In this document: positions 1 to 7,836 of the stretch, piece by piece
Layout: the number at the start of each line of letters is the position of its first letter
Position numbering within the stretch: the stretch's first letter is position 1
NCBI RefSeq assembly: GCF_014203895.1
Contig: NZ_JACHJY010000014.1
Location: 106,194 to 170,193 of the forward strand
Origin: Streptomyces nymphaeiformis
Lineage (GTDB): Bacteria; Actinomycetota; Actinomycetes; Streptomycetales; Streptomycetaceae
Direction of reading: 5' to 3'
DNA length: 64,000 bases
Translations under genes and position numbers: made by a program
Notes under the pieces: model-generated
What the model was told of the DNA's origin: nothing
Seen by the model: only the letters and a program-made list of their open reading frames with translations
Database searches by the model: none

Positions 1-1
1 G

Positions 2-2152
2 CTGGACCTGACGCTGCAGCGCGTCACCGGCAACGACGGCACGGCCGTCGGCTCGGCGATCGCGCGCCTCGGCGCCGACAGCGTCACCGTCCCCGCCGGA
101 GCCACCGTCAAGGTCCCGCTGGTGCTGAACCCGACCGCACGGCTGCGGCCCGGACAGTACGGCGACATCACCGGCCGGGTCCTCGCCACCGCCGACGGCG
201 TCCACGTCTCCACCCCGTTCTCCCTGTACGTGGAGCCGAACACCGTCACCCTGACGGTGAAGACCGTGAACCGGCTCGGCCTGCCCGCCTCGGGTTCCTC
301 CTCGCTGGACGTCGTCAGCACCGACACCGCCACCGGGGAGCGCCGCTACAACGCCGGTGCCACGGAGCAGACCTACCGGCTGCGCCCCGGCAGCTACTTC
401 CTGTCCGGCTTCGTCGTCACCCCCGACGCCGGCGCGGGCGCCAAGCTCGCCGACTCGATCACGTACCTGGGACGCCCGCAGCTGGAGCTGACCAAGGACA
501 CCACCGTCGTCCTCGACGCCCGTCGGGCCCACCAGCTGCGGCTGCGCACCGACCGCCCCACCGAAGTGCGCAGCGGAACCCTGTCCTTCGCGCGGTCGTG
601 GGACGACACCTGGACGCACTCGGGAACCCTCTCCGGCGGCCGTACCACCCGTGGCTACTACGCCTCCGTCGAGGGTGAGGCGAGCGACGGCGACTTCGAG
701 TTCGCCAGCTACTGGCGCGCAGCCGCCCCGCTGATCTCCGAGTTCGCCGTCGCCGGGGGCGAGAGGCTGCACCCGATCACCGCCTCGGCCGGATCCGTCA
801 ACCTCGACGGCACGGGTGAGACGCCGCTCGTCGACGCCAAGACCGGCACGGCCGAGGAGCTGGCGGCCGCCGGCGTCCAGGGCAAGATCGCCCTGGTCCG
901 GATCGCGGACAGCGACACGTACGTCGCCCAGCAGGTCCGCAACGCCAAGGCCGCGGGCGCCAAGGCCGTCCTCGCCTACCACGCCGCCCCCGGCCGCTGG
1001 CTCCCCTCGGTCGGCACCGGCGGCGGTGAGCTCCCGGCCCTGGCCGTCGAGTCCGCCGAGGCCACGGCGCTCCTGGACAGTCTCGCGGCCGGCGGGGTCA
1101 CGATCCGCTGGAAGGGCACCGCGAAGAGCCCGTACCTGTACACCCTCGCCTTCCCGCAGCGCGGCGAACTCGACGAGGACCGGACCTACCGCGTCGACGA
1201 CGACCGCCTCGGCCGCAGCCGTGCCACGTACCACTCGATGGGCGTCGCCGCCGACTTCGTCGACCTGATGCTGGCGGGACGGCCCGACGGCCTGCAGGTG
1301 CTCGTGCCGTTCGAGAGCGTCGCGGCACCTGGCGTCCGTACCGAGTACTTCACCCCCGGAGACACGACCTGGCAGCACTACGTCTCCAGCAGCTTCCCCT
1401 GGGGCGAGTTCATGATCGACCGGCCGCGCACGTACGAGGAGGGTGAGCGGCGCGACGACCAGTGGTACGACGGCGTGATCTCCCCGCGCGCCCCGCTCGA
1501 CGCCGACGGCAAGCCTCTGCTCGCCGCCGAGCGTCAGGGCGATCTGATCGGTTTCGCCACCGCGATGTGGGGAGACGGAACGCACCACGGTGAGGCCGGT
1601 TCGTTCGGGGACGTCGGCAACCTGCGGCTGCGCCGCAACGGGGAGCAGATCGGCCAGCAGGCCTACCCCTTCGGCGTCTTCGAGGTCCCGGCCGAGGAAG
1701 GGGCGTACGAGCTGGAGCAGAACGTCGAGAAGTTCGGGGCGCCCGCCAAGGTCTGGCAGCGGTCCACGGCGATCAACACCGTCTGGCGGTTCCGTTCGGA
1801 GCTCGACGAGAACGTCTACTCGCAGGGCGTTCCGATCCTCTTCCCCCGCTACGGGCTGCCCGAGGACGGTGCCAAGACCCTTGCGGCAGCGGCCGGTCAG
1901 ACGATCGCCCTGGCCGTGACCGGACACGACGGGTACACCCCGGGCGTACTCGTCTCCGCGGCCCTGTCGTACTCGTACGACGGCGGGGCGACCTGGATCA
2001 AGGCTCCGGTGGCACAGCACGACGGCACCTGGACGGCGACCGTGGACCACACGGACGCCTCGGGCAAGCAGGTCACCCTGCGGGCGGAGCTGGAGGACGC
2101 CAACGGCAACTCCGTCACCCAGACCGTGACGCGCGCCTACGACGTGCGCTGA
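2..2152 (+). CDS. S8-type secreted serine peptidase, C-terminal part (5' end outside window)
   Basis: The reading frame is open from base 2, so the gene starts upstream; about 716 codons are visible up to TGA at 2150-2152. The piece has no catalytic Asp/His/Ser triad, which must lie upstream if this is a peptidase. A protease-associated (PA) domain is recognisable at about 780-1110 (motifs GKIALVRI, NAKAAGAKAVLAYH, ELPALAVES). Beta-rich Ig-like segments flank it, and the protein ends in a Big-like domain (SYSYDGGATWIKAPV). This layout is typical of 1,200-residue Streptomyces secreted subtilisin-family proteins. Function as an extracellular peptidase is inferred from architecture only. A free-standing PA-domain surface protein is the alternative. 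Confidence 0.75.
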   Translation: MDLTLQRVTGNDGTAVGSAIARLGADSVTVPAGATVKVPLVLNPTARLRPGQYGDITGRVLATADGVHVSTPFSLYVEPNTVTLTVKTVNRLGLPASGSSSLDVVSTDTATGERRYNAGATEQTYRLRPGSYFLSGFVVTPDAGAGAKLADSITYLGRPQLELTKDTTVVLDARRAHQLRLRTDRPTEVRSGTLSFARSWDDTWTHSGTLSGGRTTRGYYASVEGEASDGDFEFASYWRAAAPLISEFAVAGGERLHPITASAGSVNLDGTGETPLVDAKTGTAEELAAAGVQGKIALVRIADSDTYVAQQVRNAKAAGAKAVLAYHAAPGRWLPSVGTGGGELPALAVESAEATALLDSLAAGGVTIRWKGTAKSPYLYTLAFPQRGELDEDRTYRVDDDRLGRSRATYHSMGVAADFVDLMLAGRPDGLQVLVPFESVAAPGVRTEYFTPGDTTWQHYVSSSFPWGEFMIDRPRTYEEGERRDDQWYDGVISPRAPLDADGKPLLAAERQGDLIGFATAMWGDGTHHGEAGSFGDVGNLRLRRNGEQIGQQAYPFGVFEVPAEEGAYELEQNVEKFGAPAKVWQRSTAINTVWRFRSELDENVYSQGVPILFPRYGLPEDGAKTLAAAAGQTIALAVTGHDGYTPGVLVSAALSYSYDGGATWIKAPVAQHDGTWTATVDHTDASGKQVTLRAELEDANGNSVTQTVTRAYDVR

Positions 2153-2302
2153 CAGCGAAGCTGACGGCGACGGCCCCGTCGGACTCCCCCACCATGGGCG
2201 GGCTCCGGCGGGGCTGTCCCGTTCGTGCAGGGCGGTCTGCCGAAGGGCTGGAAGTCTCCGGTGTGTTCCTCGGCCTCGCGTCGACGAACCAGACGAAAGG
2301 GT

Positions 2303-3460
2303 CTACCGGGAGCGGGCGGAGGTCGGGAGGTGGGCGAGGGCGCCGTCGAGGAGTGCTCGGGGGTCGACGTGGTCCGGGTCGTAGAGCCAGGAGACGGCGA
2401 CGCCCAGGGCGATGGAGACGATGCGGTCCGCTTCGGAGGCCGCCCGGGCCGGTGGGAGTCCCGTCGCGGCCAGTGCGGACGTGGCGCCGCGCCTGGCCTC
2501 GGAGAGGCGCCGGGTCATGAAGGCGTGGGCGGGATGCGCCGGGACGGTCGCCTCGCACATCAGGACCACGTCTGCGGCGGTGACCCAACGGGGGCGCTGC
2601 GGAAGGGAGTAGAGCCACCGGGCCGGGTCTTCGCCTTCCTGCCCGGGGGTGTCGATGACTTCCGTGAGCACGGCGTCGAGCAGGTCGCGTTTGGTCCGGG
2701 CGATGTGGACCAGGGCGGCCTTCGTCAGGCCGGCGTCGTCGGCGACCGACTGCATCGACGCCTCGTGGTAGCCCTGTCGGGCGTAGCGGCGCGCGGCGGC
2801 TTCGAGGGCGCGGCGGCGGCTCTCGGGTTCGATCGCGGGAAAGGTCGGTTCGGCGTCTTCCTGTCCGCCCGTCTCCGCCGGGGCCTCGGGGGTGCCGCCG
2901 CGTTCCAATTCCGCTTCGTAGGCGGCGATCTGGCCCGGGATGTCGATCTCGCCGGGGAAGTAGAGCGACAGGATCTGCAGGCCGTCCCAGAACGCGCCGA
3001 AGCGCAGCGCCTCGAGCGAGGCGGAGCGCTCGTCGGCGCTGTACGGCAACAGGAGTCGCGTCGCGAGGGCCATGCCGGCCGCGCGGCGGCGGCGCATGAG
3101 CGCGTGGCCGGGGTGCTCGGGGCTGGTCGCCTCCCCCAGCAGGGCCGTGAACAGCCCGATCCAGCCGGGGATCGTCTCGTTCCTCCGCGCGATGTCGGCC
3201 GCCGCGGCGGGAGTGGCGTCGGCGCCTTCCTCGGGCCAGTCGTCGTGGACGCCGTCGAGCCGCTCGATCAGGGCCGTGAGGATCTCCTCGCGGGACCCGA
3301 AGTGGCGCAGCAGCGCGGGGTGCGAGATGCCGGATGCCGCGGCGATGTCACGCAGCGACGTCGCCCGGTAGCCGTTCTCGATGAACAGGACGTGTGCGGC
3401 GTCGAGGATGCGCACCGCGCGCTCCCGCCCCGTGCGGTACGGACCTCGTGAACTTCCCAT
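2303..3460 (-). CDS. TetR-family regulator with two tandem TetR units in one chain
   Basis: 385-residue DNA-binding repressor, about twice the usual TetR length. A first TetR N-terminal helix-turn-helix is at residues 10-60 (ILDAAHVLFIENGYRATSLRDIAA, then SHPALLRHFGSREEIL). A second is at about 220-270 (ALEAAARRYARQGYHEASMQSVA, then TKAALVHIARTKRDLL). Each is followed by a helical ligand-binding-like domain. The second HTH lacks the usual Y-x-H/Y-F turn, so it may bind DNA poorly. ATG at 3460 was chosen because the TetR domain begins right after it; the longer reading frame upstream crosses the operator. It is divergent from the GH1/MFS pair, so it probably represses that sugar-uptake operon and itself through the site at 3498-3515. 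Confidence 0.88.
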   Translation of the reverse strand: MGSSRGPYRTGRERAVRILDAAHVLFIENGYRATSLRDIAAASGISHPALLRHFGSREEILTALIERLDGVHDDWPEEGADATPAAAADIARRNETIPGWIGLFTALLGEATSPEHPGHALMRRRRAAGMALATRLLLPYSADERSASLEALRFGAFWDGLQILSLYFPGEIDIPGQIAAYEAELERGGTPEAPAETGGQEDAEPTFPAIEPESRRRALEAAARRYARQGYHEASMQSVADDAGLTKAALVHIARTKRDLLDAVLTEVIDTPGQEGEDPARWLYSLPQRPRWVTAADVVLMCEATVPAHPAHAFMTRRLSEARRGATSALAATGLPPARAASEADRIVSIALGVAVSWLYDPDHVDPRALLDGALAHLPTSARSR

Positions 3461-3497
3461 GACCCCAGTATCCCGGTGTGCTAACCTCCCCCAAATT

Positions 3498-3515
3498 TTA
3501 CCACCACGTTGGTAA
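3498..3515. promoter_or_regulatory. Inverted-repeat operator between TetR gene and GH1 operon
   Basis: TTACCA-N6-TGGTAA is a perfect 6-bp-arm palindrome in the 94-bp divergent intergenic region, inside a short AT-rich patch. TTACCA/TGGTAA arms are common in operators of glycosidase-linked TetR repressors. Binding by the adjacent tandem TetR is inferred. Confidence 0.65.
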
Positions 3516-3554
3516 CTTTTTGCCGGACGGCGACCTCCGAAGGGACACGGCACC

Positions 3555-4760
3555 ATGACGAAGCTGCGGGAAGACTTCCTCTGGGGCGCGGCGACCTCGC
3601 CGCACCAGATCGAGGGAAACAACGTCAACTCGGACTGGTGGGCGATGGAGAACGTCCCCGGCTCGCCCCTCCCCGAGCGGAGCGGCGACGCCGTGGACAG
3701 CTACCACCGCCACCCCGAGGACATGCGACTGCTCGCCGGCGCCGGGCTCAACGCCTACCGCTTCGGGTTCGAGTGGGCCCGCATCGAACCCGCCGACGGG
3801 GAGTTCTCCCGCGCCGGGCTCGACCACTACCGGCGGATGGTGGACACCGCCCTCGACCTCGGCCTCACGCCGGTCGTCACCCTCCAGCACTTCACGCTCC
3901 CCCGCTGGTTCGCCGAGTCCGGCGGCTGGCTCGCCCCCGACGCCGCGGACCGGTTCGCCCGCTACATCGAGTTCGTCGCCCCGGCCCTGCGCGACGTCGG
4001 GTGGGTGTGCACCATCAACGAGCCGAACATGCTCGGGGTGTTCGCGAGCGTCCGGGAGGCGGCCATGGCGGCCCTGGCGGCCGACACCGGGCAGGCCGCC
4101 ACCGAACTCGGCGGGCTCATGGCCGACATCCGGCCGGACGCCGCCGTCGCCGAGGCCCTGGCCACCGTGCACCGCCGGGCCGTCGAGGTCGTGCGCGGGA
4201 CGACGGACGCGAAGGCGGGCTGGACCGTCGCCCAGCAGTCCTTCGAGCCCACCCCGGGCAACGAGGAGGTGTTCCGGCGCGTGCACCGGGACTGGGAGGG
4301 GTTCTACCTGGAGGCCGCCCGCGACGACGACTTCGTCGGGGTGCAGGCGTACACGAGCCAGCCCGTCGACGCGAACGGTCCCGTGCCGCACCCGGAGCAC
4401 CCCGGCAACACCCTCACCGGTTGGGCCTACCGGCCGGATGCGCTCGGCATCTCGCTCCGGCGCGCCTGGGAGGAGGCCGGCGGGGTGCCCCTCCTCGTCA
4501 CCGAGAACGGCATCGCCACCGCCGACGACTCCCGTCGCATCGCCTACACCGGCGAGGCACTGCGACACCTCCAGGACGCGGTGGACGAGGGCATCGACGT
4601 GCGCGGCTACCTGCACTGGTCCGCGCTCGACAACTACGAATGGGGCCGGTACGCGCCCACCTTCGGCCTCATCGCGGTCGACCGCGAGACCTTCGTACGT
4701 ACCCCCAAGCCGAGCCTCGCCTGGCTCGGGGCCTGCGCCCGCCGCAACGGTCTCGCCTGA
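3555..4760 (+). CDS. Family GH1 beta-glycosidase
   Basis: Hydrolyses beta-linked glucosides or related disaccharides in the cytoplasm by a retaining mechanism. The acid/base glutamate is E156 in TINEPN and the nucleophile is E317 in LLVTENG. The N-terminal GH1 signature FLWGAATSPHQIEG and the C-terminal WSALDNYEWGRYAPTFGL are both present. At 401 residues it is shorter than the common 440-470, with trimmed loops but no missing catalytic element. ATG at 3555 is preceded by GAAGGGAC. The MFS transporter gene starts 35 bp downstream on the same strand, so uptake and hydrolysis are probably co-expressed under the divergent TetR. The substrate cannot be read from sequence. Confidence 0.93.
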   Translation: MTKLREDFLWGAATSPHQIEGNNVNSDWWAMENVPGSPLPERSGDAVDSYHRHPEDMRLLAGAGLNAYRFGFEWARIEPADGEFSRAGLDHYRRMVDTALDLGLTPVVTLQHFTLPRWFAESGGWLAPDAADRFARYIEFVAPALRDVGWVCTINEPNMLGVFASVREAAMAALAADTGQAATELGGLMADIRPDAAVAEALATVHRRAVEVVRGTTDAKAGWTVAQQSFEPTPGNEEVFRRVHRDWEGFYLEAARDDDFVGVQAYTSQPVDANGPVPHPEHPGNTLTGWAYRPDALGISLRRAWEEAGGVPLLVTENGIATADDSRRIAYTGEALRHLQDAVDEGIDVRGYLHWSALDNYEWGRYAPTFGLIAVDRETFVRTPKPSLAWLGACARRNGLA

Positions 4761-4795
4761 CCGCGCCCCACTCACCCACTCCCCTGGGATCGACG

Positions 4796-6154
4796 ATGCC
4801 CCTGCCACCGGACTCAGTCTCTGCCGGTTCCCCTTCTCATGGTTCCCCTCCGGATTCTCCTCCGTCCGGTTCCGCCCCGCCCCGCTCCCTCCCGGCCCAA
4901 GGCGCGGGCACCGGGGCGGCCTCGTCCGCGGACAGGAGACCGCCCCGCGATCTGCGCCGGCTGTTCCTCGCCGCACCCTGGGCGTCGGCGCTGGCGCCGA
5001 TGGCCTACGGGGCGTCCGCGTTCTTCCTGGCCCTCCAGGTGCAGCTGATCGAAAGCGACGAGGGGAAGGTCGCCGGGCTCGCGATGGTGAGCACGCTGTC
5101 GGCCGTGGCGGCGATGGTCTCGCAACCCGTCATCGGAGTGCTCTCCGACCGGACCCGTTCGCGATTCGGGGCCCGCCGACCCTGGATGCTCGTCGGCGGG
5201 CTGATCGGCTCCGTCGCGCTGCTCACGACCAGCCTGGCCCCGAACCTCGCCACGCTGACCGTCTGCGTGATGGTCGTCCAGTTCGGCTTCAACGCCTTCC
5301 AGGGACCGCTGGCCGCGGTGCTGCCGGACCGTGTGCCCGAGCAGTTCCGAGGCCGCTACTCGACCGGTGCCGGTCTCGGCGTGATCCTCGGCGCGGCCAT
5401 CGGACCGTTCGTCGGGTCGCTCTTCGCCGACCGGATCACCCTCGGCTACCAGGTGCTCGGGGGTGTCGTCCTCCTCGGCATCGTGCTGTTCGTCGCCCTC
5501 GTTCCCGATCGCGACAACCGCGGCGAGCCGCGCGAGCCCTTCCCGCTCCGCGCCTTCGCCACCGCCTTCTGGGTGAACCCCGTGCGTCACCCCGACTTCT
5601 TCTGGGGCTTCCTGGGCCGGATGCTGCTGTTCGGCGGCTACTACATGCTCAGCACGTACAACCTGTATCTCGTGCAGCAGTACGTCGGGCTCTCGCTCGA
5701 CGAGGCGACCGACATCGTCCCGCTGCTCGGCCTCGTCGCGCTGCCCGGGATCGTCCTGTCCACGGCGATCGCCGGGCCTCTGTCCGATCGGATCGGCCGC
5801 CGCAAGCCGCCGGTCCTGGTCGCCGGGCTGCTCATCGCGGCCGGTGCACTCGTCCCGCTCGCCATGCCGACGGTCGCGGGCCTCGCGGTCTCCGGCGCGA
5901 TCGTCGGTGCCGGCTTCGGGGCGTTCGTCGCGGTGGACCAGGCGCTGATGAGCTCGGTCCTGCCGAACGCCGACGACCACGGCAAGGACCTCGGGGTCCT
6001 CAATCTGGCCGCGACGCTTCCCGGAACGGTCGCGCCGGTCGCGGCGGGGGCCGTGGTGGCGGTGTTCGACAGCTATGGCGCGCTCTACCCCGTCGTCGGC
6101 GTCATCTCCGTCCTCGGCGCCCTCTGCATCCTCCCCATCCGCAGCGTCCGCTGA
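4796..6154 (+). CDS. MFS/GPH-type sugar transporter
   Basis: 452-residue inner-membrane carrier with about 12 hydrophobic segments. The first cytoplasmic loop contains SDRTRSRFGARRPWML, characteristic of the sugar-transporting GPH/MFS_2 group, and the central loop repeats PLSDRIGRRKPPVL. The N-terminus (residues 1-45) is a Ser/Pro-rich cytosolic tail of low complexity. ATG at 4796 lies 35 bp after the GH1 stop; a start further upstream would be inside the GH1 gene in another frame. By context it imports the beta-glucoside or oligosaccharide cleaved by the neighbouring GH1 enzyme. A hairpin at 6165-6190 follows the stop. Confidence 0.88.
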   Translation: MPLPPDSVSAGSPSHGSPPDSPPSGSAPPRSLPAQGAGTGAASSADRRPPRDLRRLFLAAPWASALAPMAYGASAFFLALQVQLIESDEGKVAGLAMVSTLSAVAAMVSQPVIGVLSDRTRSRFGARRPWMLVGGLIGSVALLTTSLAPNLATLTVCVMVVQFGFNAFQGPLAAVLPDRVPEQFRGRYSTGAGLGVILGAAIGPFVGSLFADRITLGYQVLGGVVLLGIVLFVALVPDRDNRGEPREPFPLRAFATAFWVNPVRHPDFFWGFLGRMLLFGGYYMLSTYNLYLVQQYVGLSLDEATDIVPLLGLVALPGIVLSTAIAGPLSDRIGRRKPPVLVAGLLIAAGALVPLAMPTVAGLAVSGAIVGAGFGAFVAVDQALMSSVLPNADDHGKDLGVLNLAATLPGTVAPVAAGAVVAVFDSYGALYPVVGVISVLGALCILPIRSVR

Positions 6155-6164
6155 CCCGTCCTCT

Positions 6165-6190
6165 CCGCTCCTTCCTGTCTTCAGGAGCGG
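6165..6190 (+). terminator. Hairpin after MFS transporter
   Basis: CCGCTCCT / AGGAGCGG, an 8-bp perfect stem with a 10-nt loop, starts 11 bp after the stop codon. There is no T-tract, as is common in Streptomyces. Confidence 0.55.
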
Positions 6191-6240
6191 GAACAACCGT
6201 GCGGCGAAGGCCCTTCCAGGCCGCCGGCGCACGGCTTCAG

Positions 6241-6427
6241 CCCGTCGGCGGACGCGCCGGCGCCCCGCGCGGCGAAGACCGCCTCGGCGACCTCCAGCAG
6301 TCGCGAGCGCTTCGCCGTCCTGGTGGCCGCCGACCGCGTCCATCGACCTGCCTCACGGCTCCCGGATCCGCTCGTGCAGGGTGGCCCGGTTGATGCCCAG
6401 GCCGGCTGCCCCGGAATGGTGAGCCGC
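6241..6427 (-). pseudogene. Debris of HTH regulators in a 440-bp gap
   Basis: The gap 6155-6596 holds no intact gene. On the minus strand, 6241-6333 reads as a TetR N-terminal start (RSRLLEVAEAVFAARGAGAS) that then loses its frame. 6356-6427 in another frame reads GLGINRATLHERIREP followed by a stop, resembling the C-terminal HTH of a Fis- or PucR-like protein. Neither piece has a start, an SD or a complete domain. They are best read as decayed fragments; chance similarity is possible. Confidence 0.35.
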
Positions 6428-6596
6428 GGCACTTGGGCGTCCGGTCTTGTCGCCGGCCGGAACGGGGCGGCGGGACGTGCTCCGGAGGACAATCTTGGCC
6501 CGGCGCACCGACAATGAATTCGACGGGCCTCTCACGACGACAGCGGGTGGTGTGGTCTGCGGTCGGGAGGTCGTGGGACGTGGCAGGGGTGTAGCC

Positions 6597-7118
6597 ATGA
6601 CGAGGGACGAGCGGCCTCCGCACGTCGGCCCGCGCGTGTCCGGGGAGAGCATGGACCTGCCTCCCCGGCCGGACCGTGGAACCGGACTGGGCTGGGCGAC
6701 CGGCGACACCGGGACGACGGGGGAAGCCGGACCGACCCTGGCCGGGACCACCGGCCTCTCCGGTCCGGCCGGACCCTCCGGGCCTCCATCGGCCGCCGCC
6801 TCGGACCAGGCGCCTTCCCTCGAAGATCTCGTGGCGCGTCTCACGGTCGTCTACCCCTCGGTCGACCCGAGCGCCGTTCAGGCGGCGGTCAGAGCCGCGC
6901 ACGACCACTTCGAGCAGGCCAGGGTGAGAGCGTACGTCCCGATCCTGGTCGAACGGCGGTCCAGGAAGGCGCTCGACTCCGCCCTCGCGGCCGCCCCCGG
7001 CCGGGTGCCCGGCGTCGACACTCCGGGGCCGGAGCCGGAGCCGGTCGGTGATCGGAGGCAGGAGGATGACGAAACCGTCGGAATGCGCGGGAGGGCCGCG
7101 ACGGGCTTCGGGGGATGA
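6597..7118 (+). CDS. Three-helix-bundle dimerization-domain protein
   Basis: 173 residues. The N-terminal half is a Gly/Pro/Thr-rich disordered stretch. The C-terminal half (residues 75-135, EDLVARLTVVYPSVDPSAV ... HFEQARVRAYVPILVERRSR) matches the small three-helix bundle dimerization domain found in many mycobacterial and Streptomyces stress-linked proteins. The biochemical role is unknown; a protein-protein adaptor is the usual guess. ATG at 6597 follows GGCAGGGG. The last 53 bases overlap the start of the P-type ATPase remnant in another frame, so the two may have formed one transcription unit with the SulP gene. Confidence 0.65.
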   Translation: MTRDERPPHVGPRVSGESMDLPPRPDRGTGLGWATGDTGTTGEAGPTLAGTTGLSGPAGPSGPPSAAASDQAPSLEDLVARLTVVYPSVDPSAVQAAVRAAHDHFEQARVRAYVPILVERRSRKALDSALAAAPGRVPGVDTPGPEPEPVGDRRQEDDETVGMRGRAATGFGG

Positions 7119-7836
7119 CGGGGACCCGCGTGCGCCCGCCGAGGTCCTCCGGGCCATGGGCATCGACGCTGAGCGCGGTCTTTCCGCGGCCCGGGCCGCG
7201 GAGCTTCTCGCCGTGCACAGGCATCACGCGCTTTCGCAGGAGACGCCGGATCCTGCCTGGCGCCGCTTGCTCGGTCAGCACCACGGCTCCGTTCAGCTCG
7301 TGCTCGTGGCCACTGCGGTCGCACCTCTGATCACCCAGGCATGGACGGCCGCGATCCTGCCGGTCGGACCGGCCCTCCTGAACGCGGTCGGCGGCATGCA
7401 CCAGGAGCGCAATGCCCACATGTCCGTCGGCGGCTTCGGCCCGGTCGAACGGAACGCCATCGTCAAGGAGCCGCTGTCGGTCGAAACCCCGCGGTTCACG
7501 TCGGTGATCATCTCGGACAAGACCGATACCCTGCCGATGAACCGATTGACCGTCGTCGAGGTGGTGAATCCCATCGACAGATGCACCGCCTCCGGCACGG
7601 ACGCGGCCGGGTCCGCCGCCGGCGGCGAGGCGACGATCCTGCCGTGCCCGGTGGCCAAGGACGCCAGGTCGGCGGCCGACGAGGTGGTGGGCGGGATGGA
7701 CGGCTCCCCACGCCTGATCGGTTCGCCACGGACGGGCGCCCGCCGGTCCGGTTGGGGGACGGTGCCGGCCGCGCTCGTGCTCCACGTCCTATGGGGGCTT
7801 GGCAGGCCCCTCGCCGGGCGGATCCGAGCCGCGTGA
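7066..7836 (+). pseudogene. Collapsed P-type cation ATPase (256-codon open remnant)
   Basis: The N-terminal cation-ATPase domain is clear (EVLRAMGIDAERGLSAARAAE, then HHALSQ and PAWRRLLGQ). The frame then jumps almost directly to the phosphorylation region (VERNAIVKEPLSVET, TSVIISDKTDTLPMNRLTVVEVV). The family motif DKTGTLT is altered to DKTDTLP around D151. The actuator domain, most membrane helices and the whole nucleotide-binding and C-terminal part (about 600 residues) are missing. The reading frame itself is intact and its TGA overlaps the SulP ATG by one base. It cannot pump ions. It is a deletion-derived pseudogene or, less likely, a retained regulatory stub. Confidence 0.75.

Noticed and set aside
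3509..6154. One 881-codon open frame spanning the GH1 and MFS genes
   Set aside because: Only the part after 4796 has protein similarity; the first 1.3 kb is an out-of-frame reading of the GH1 gene, common in GC-rich DNA.
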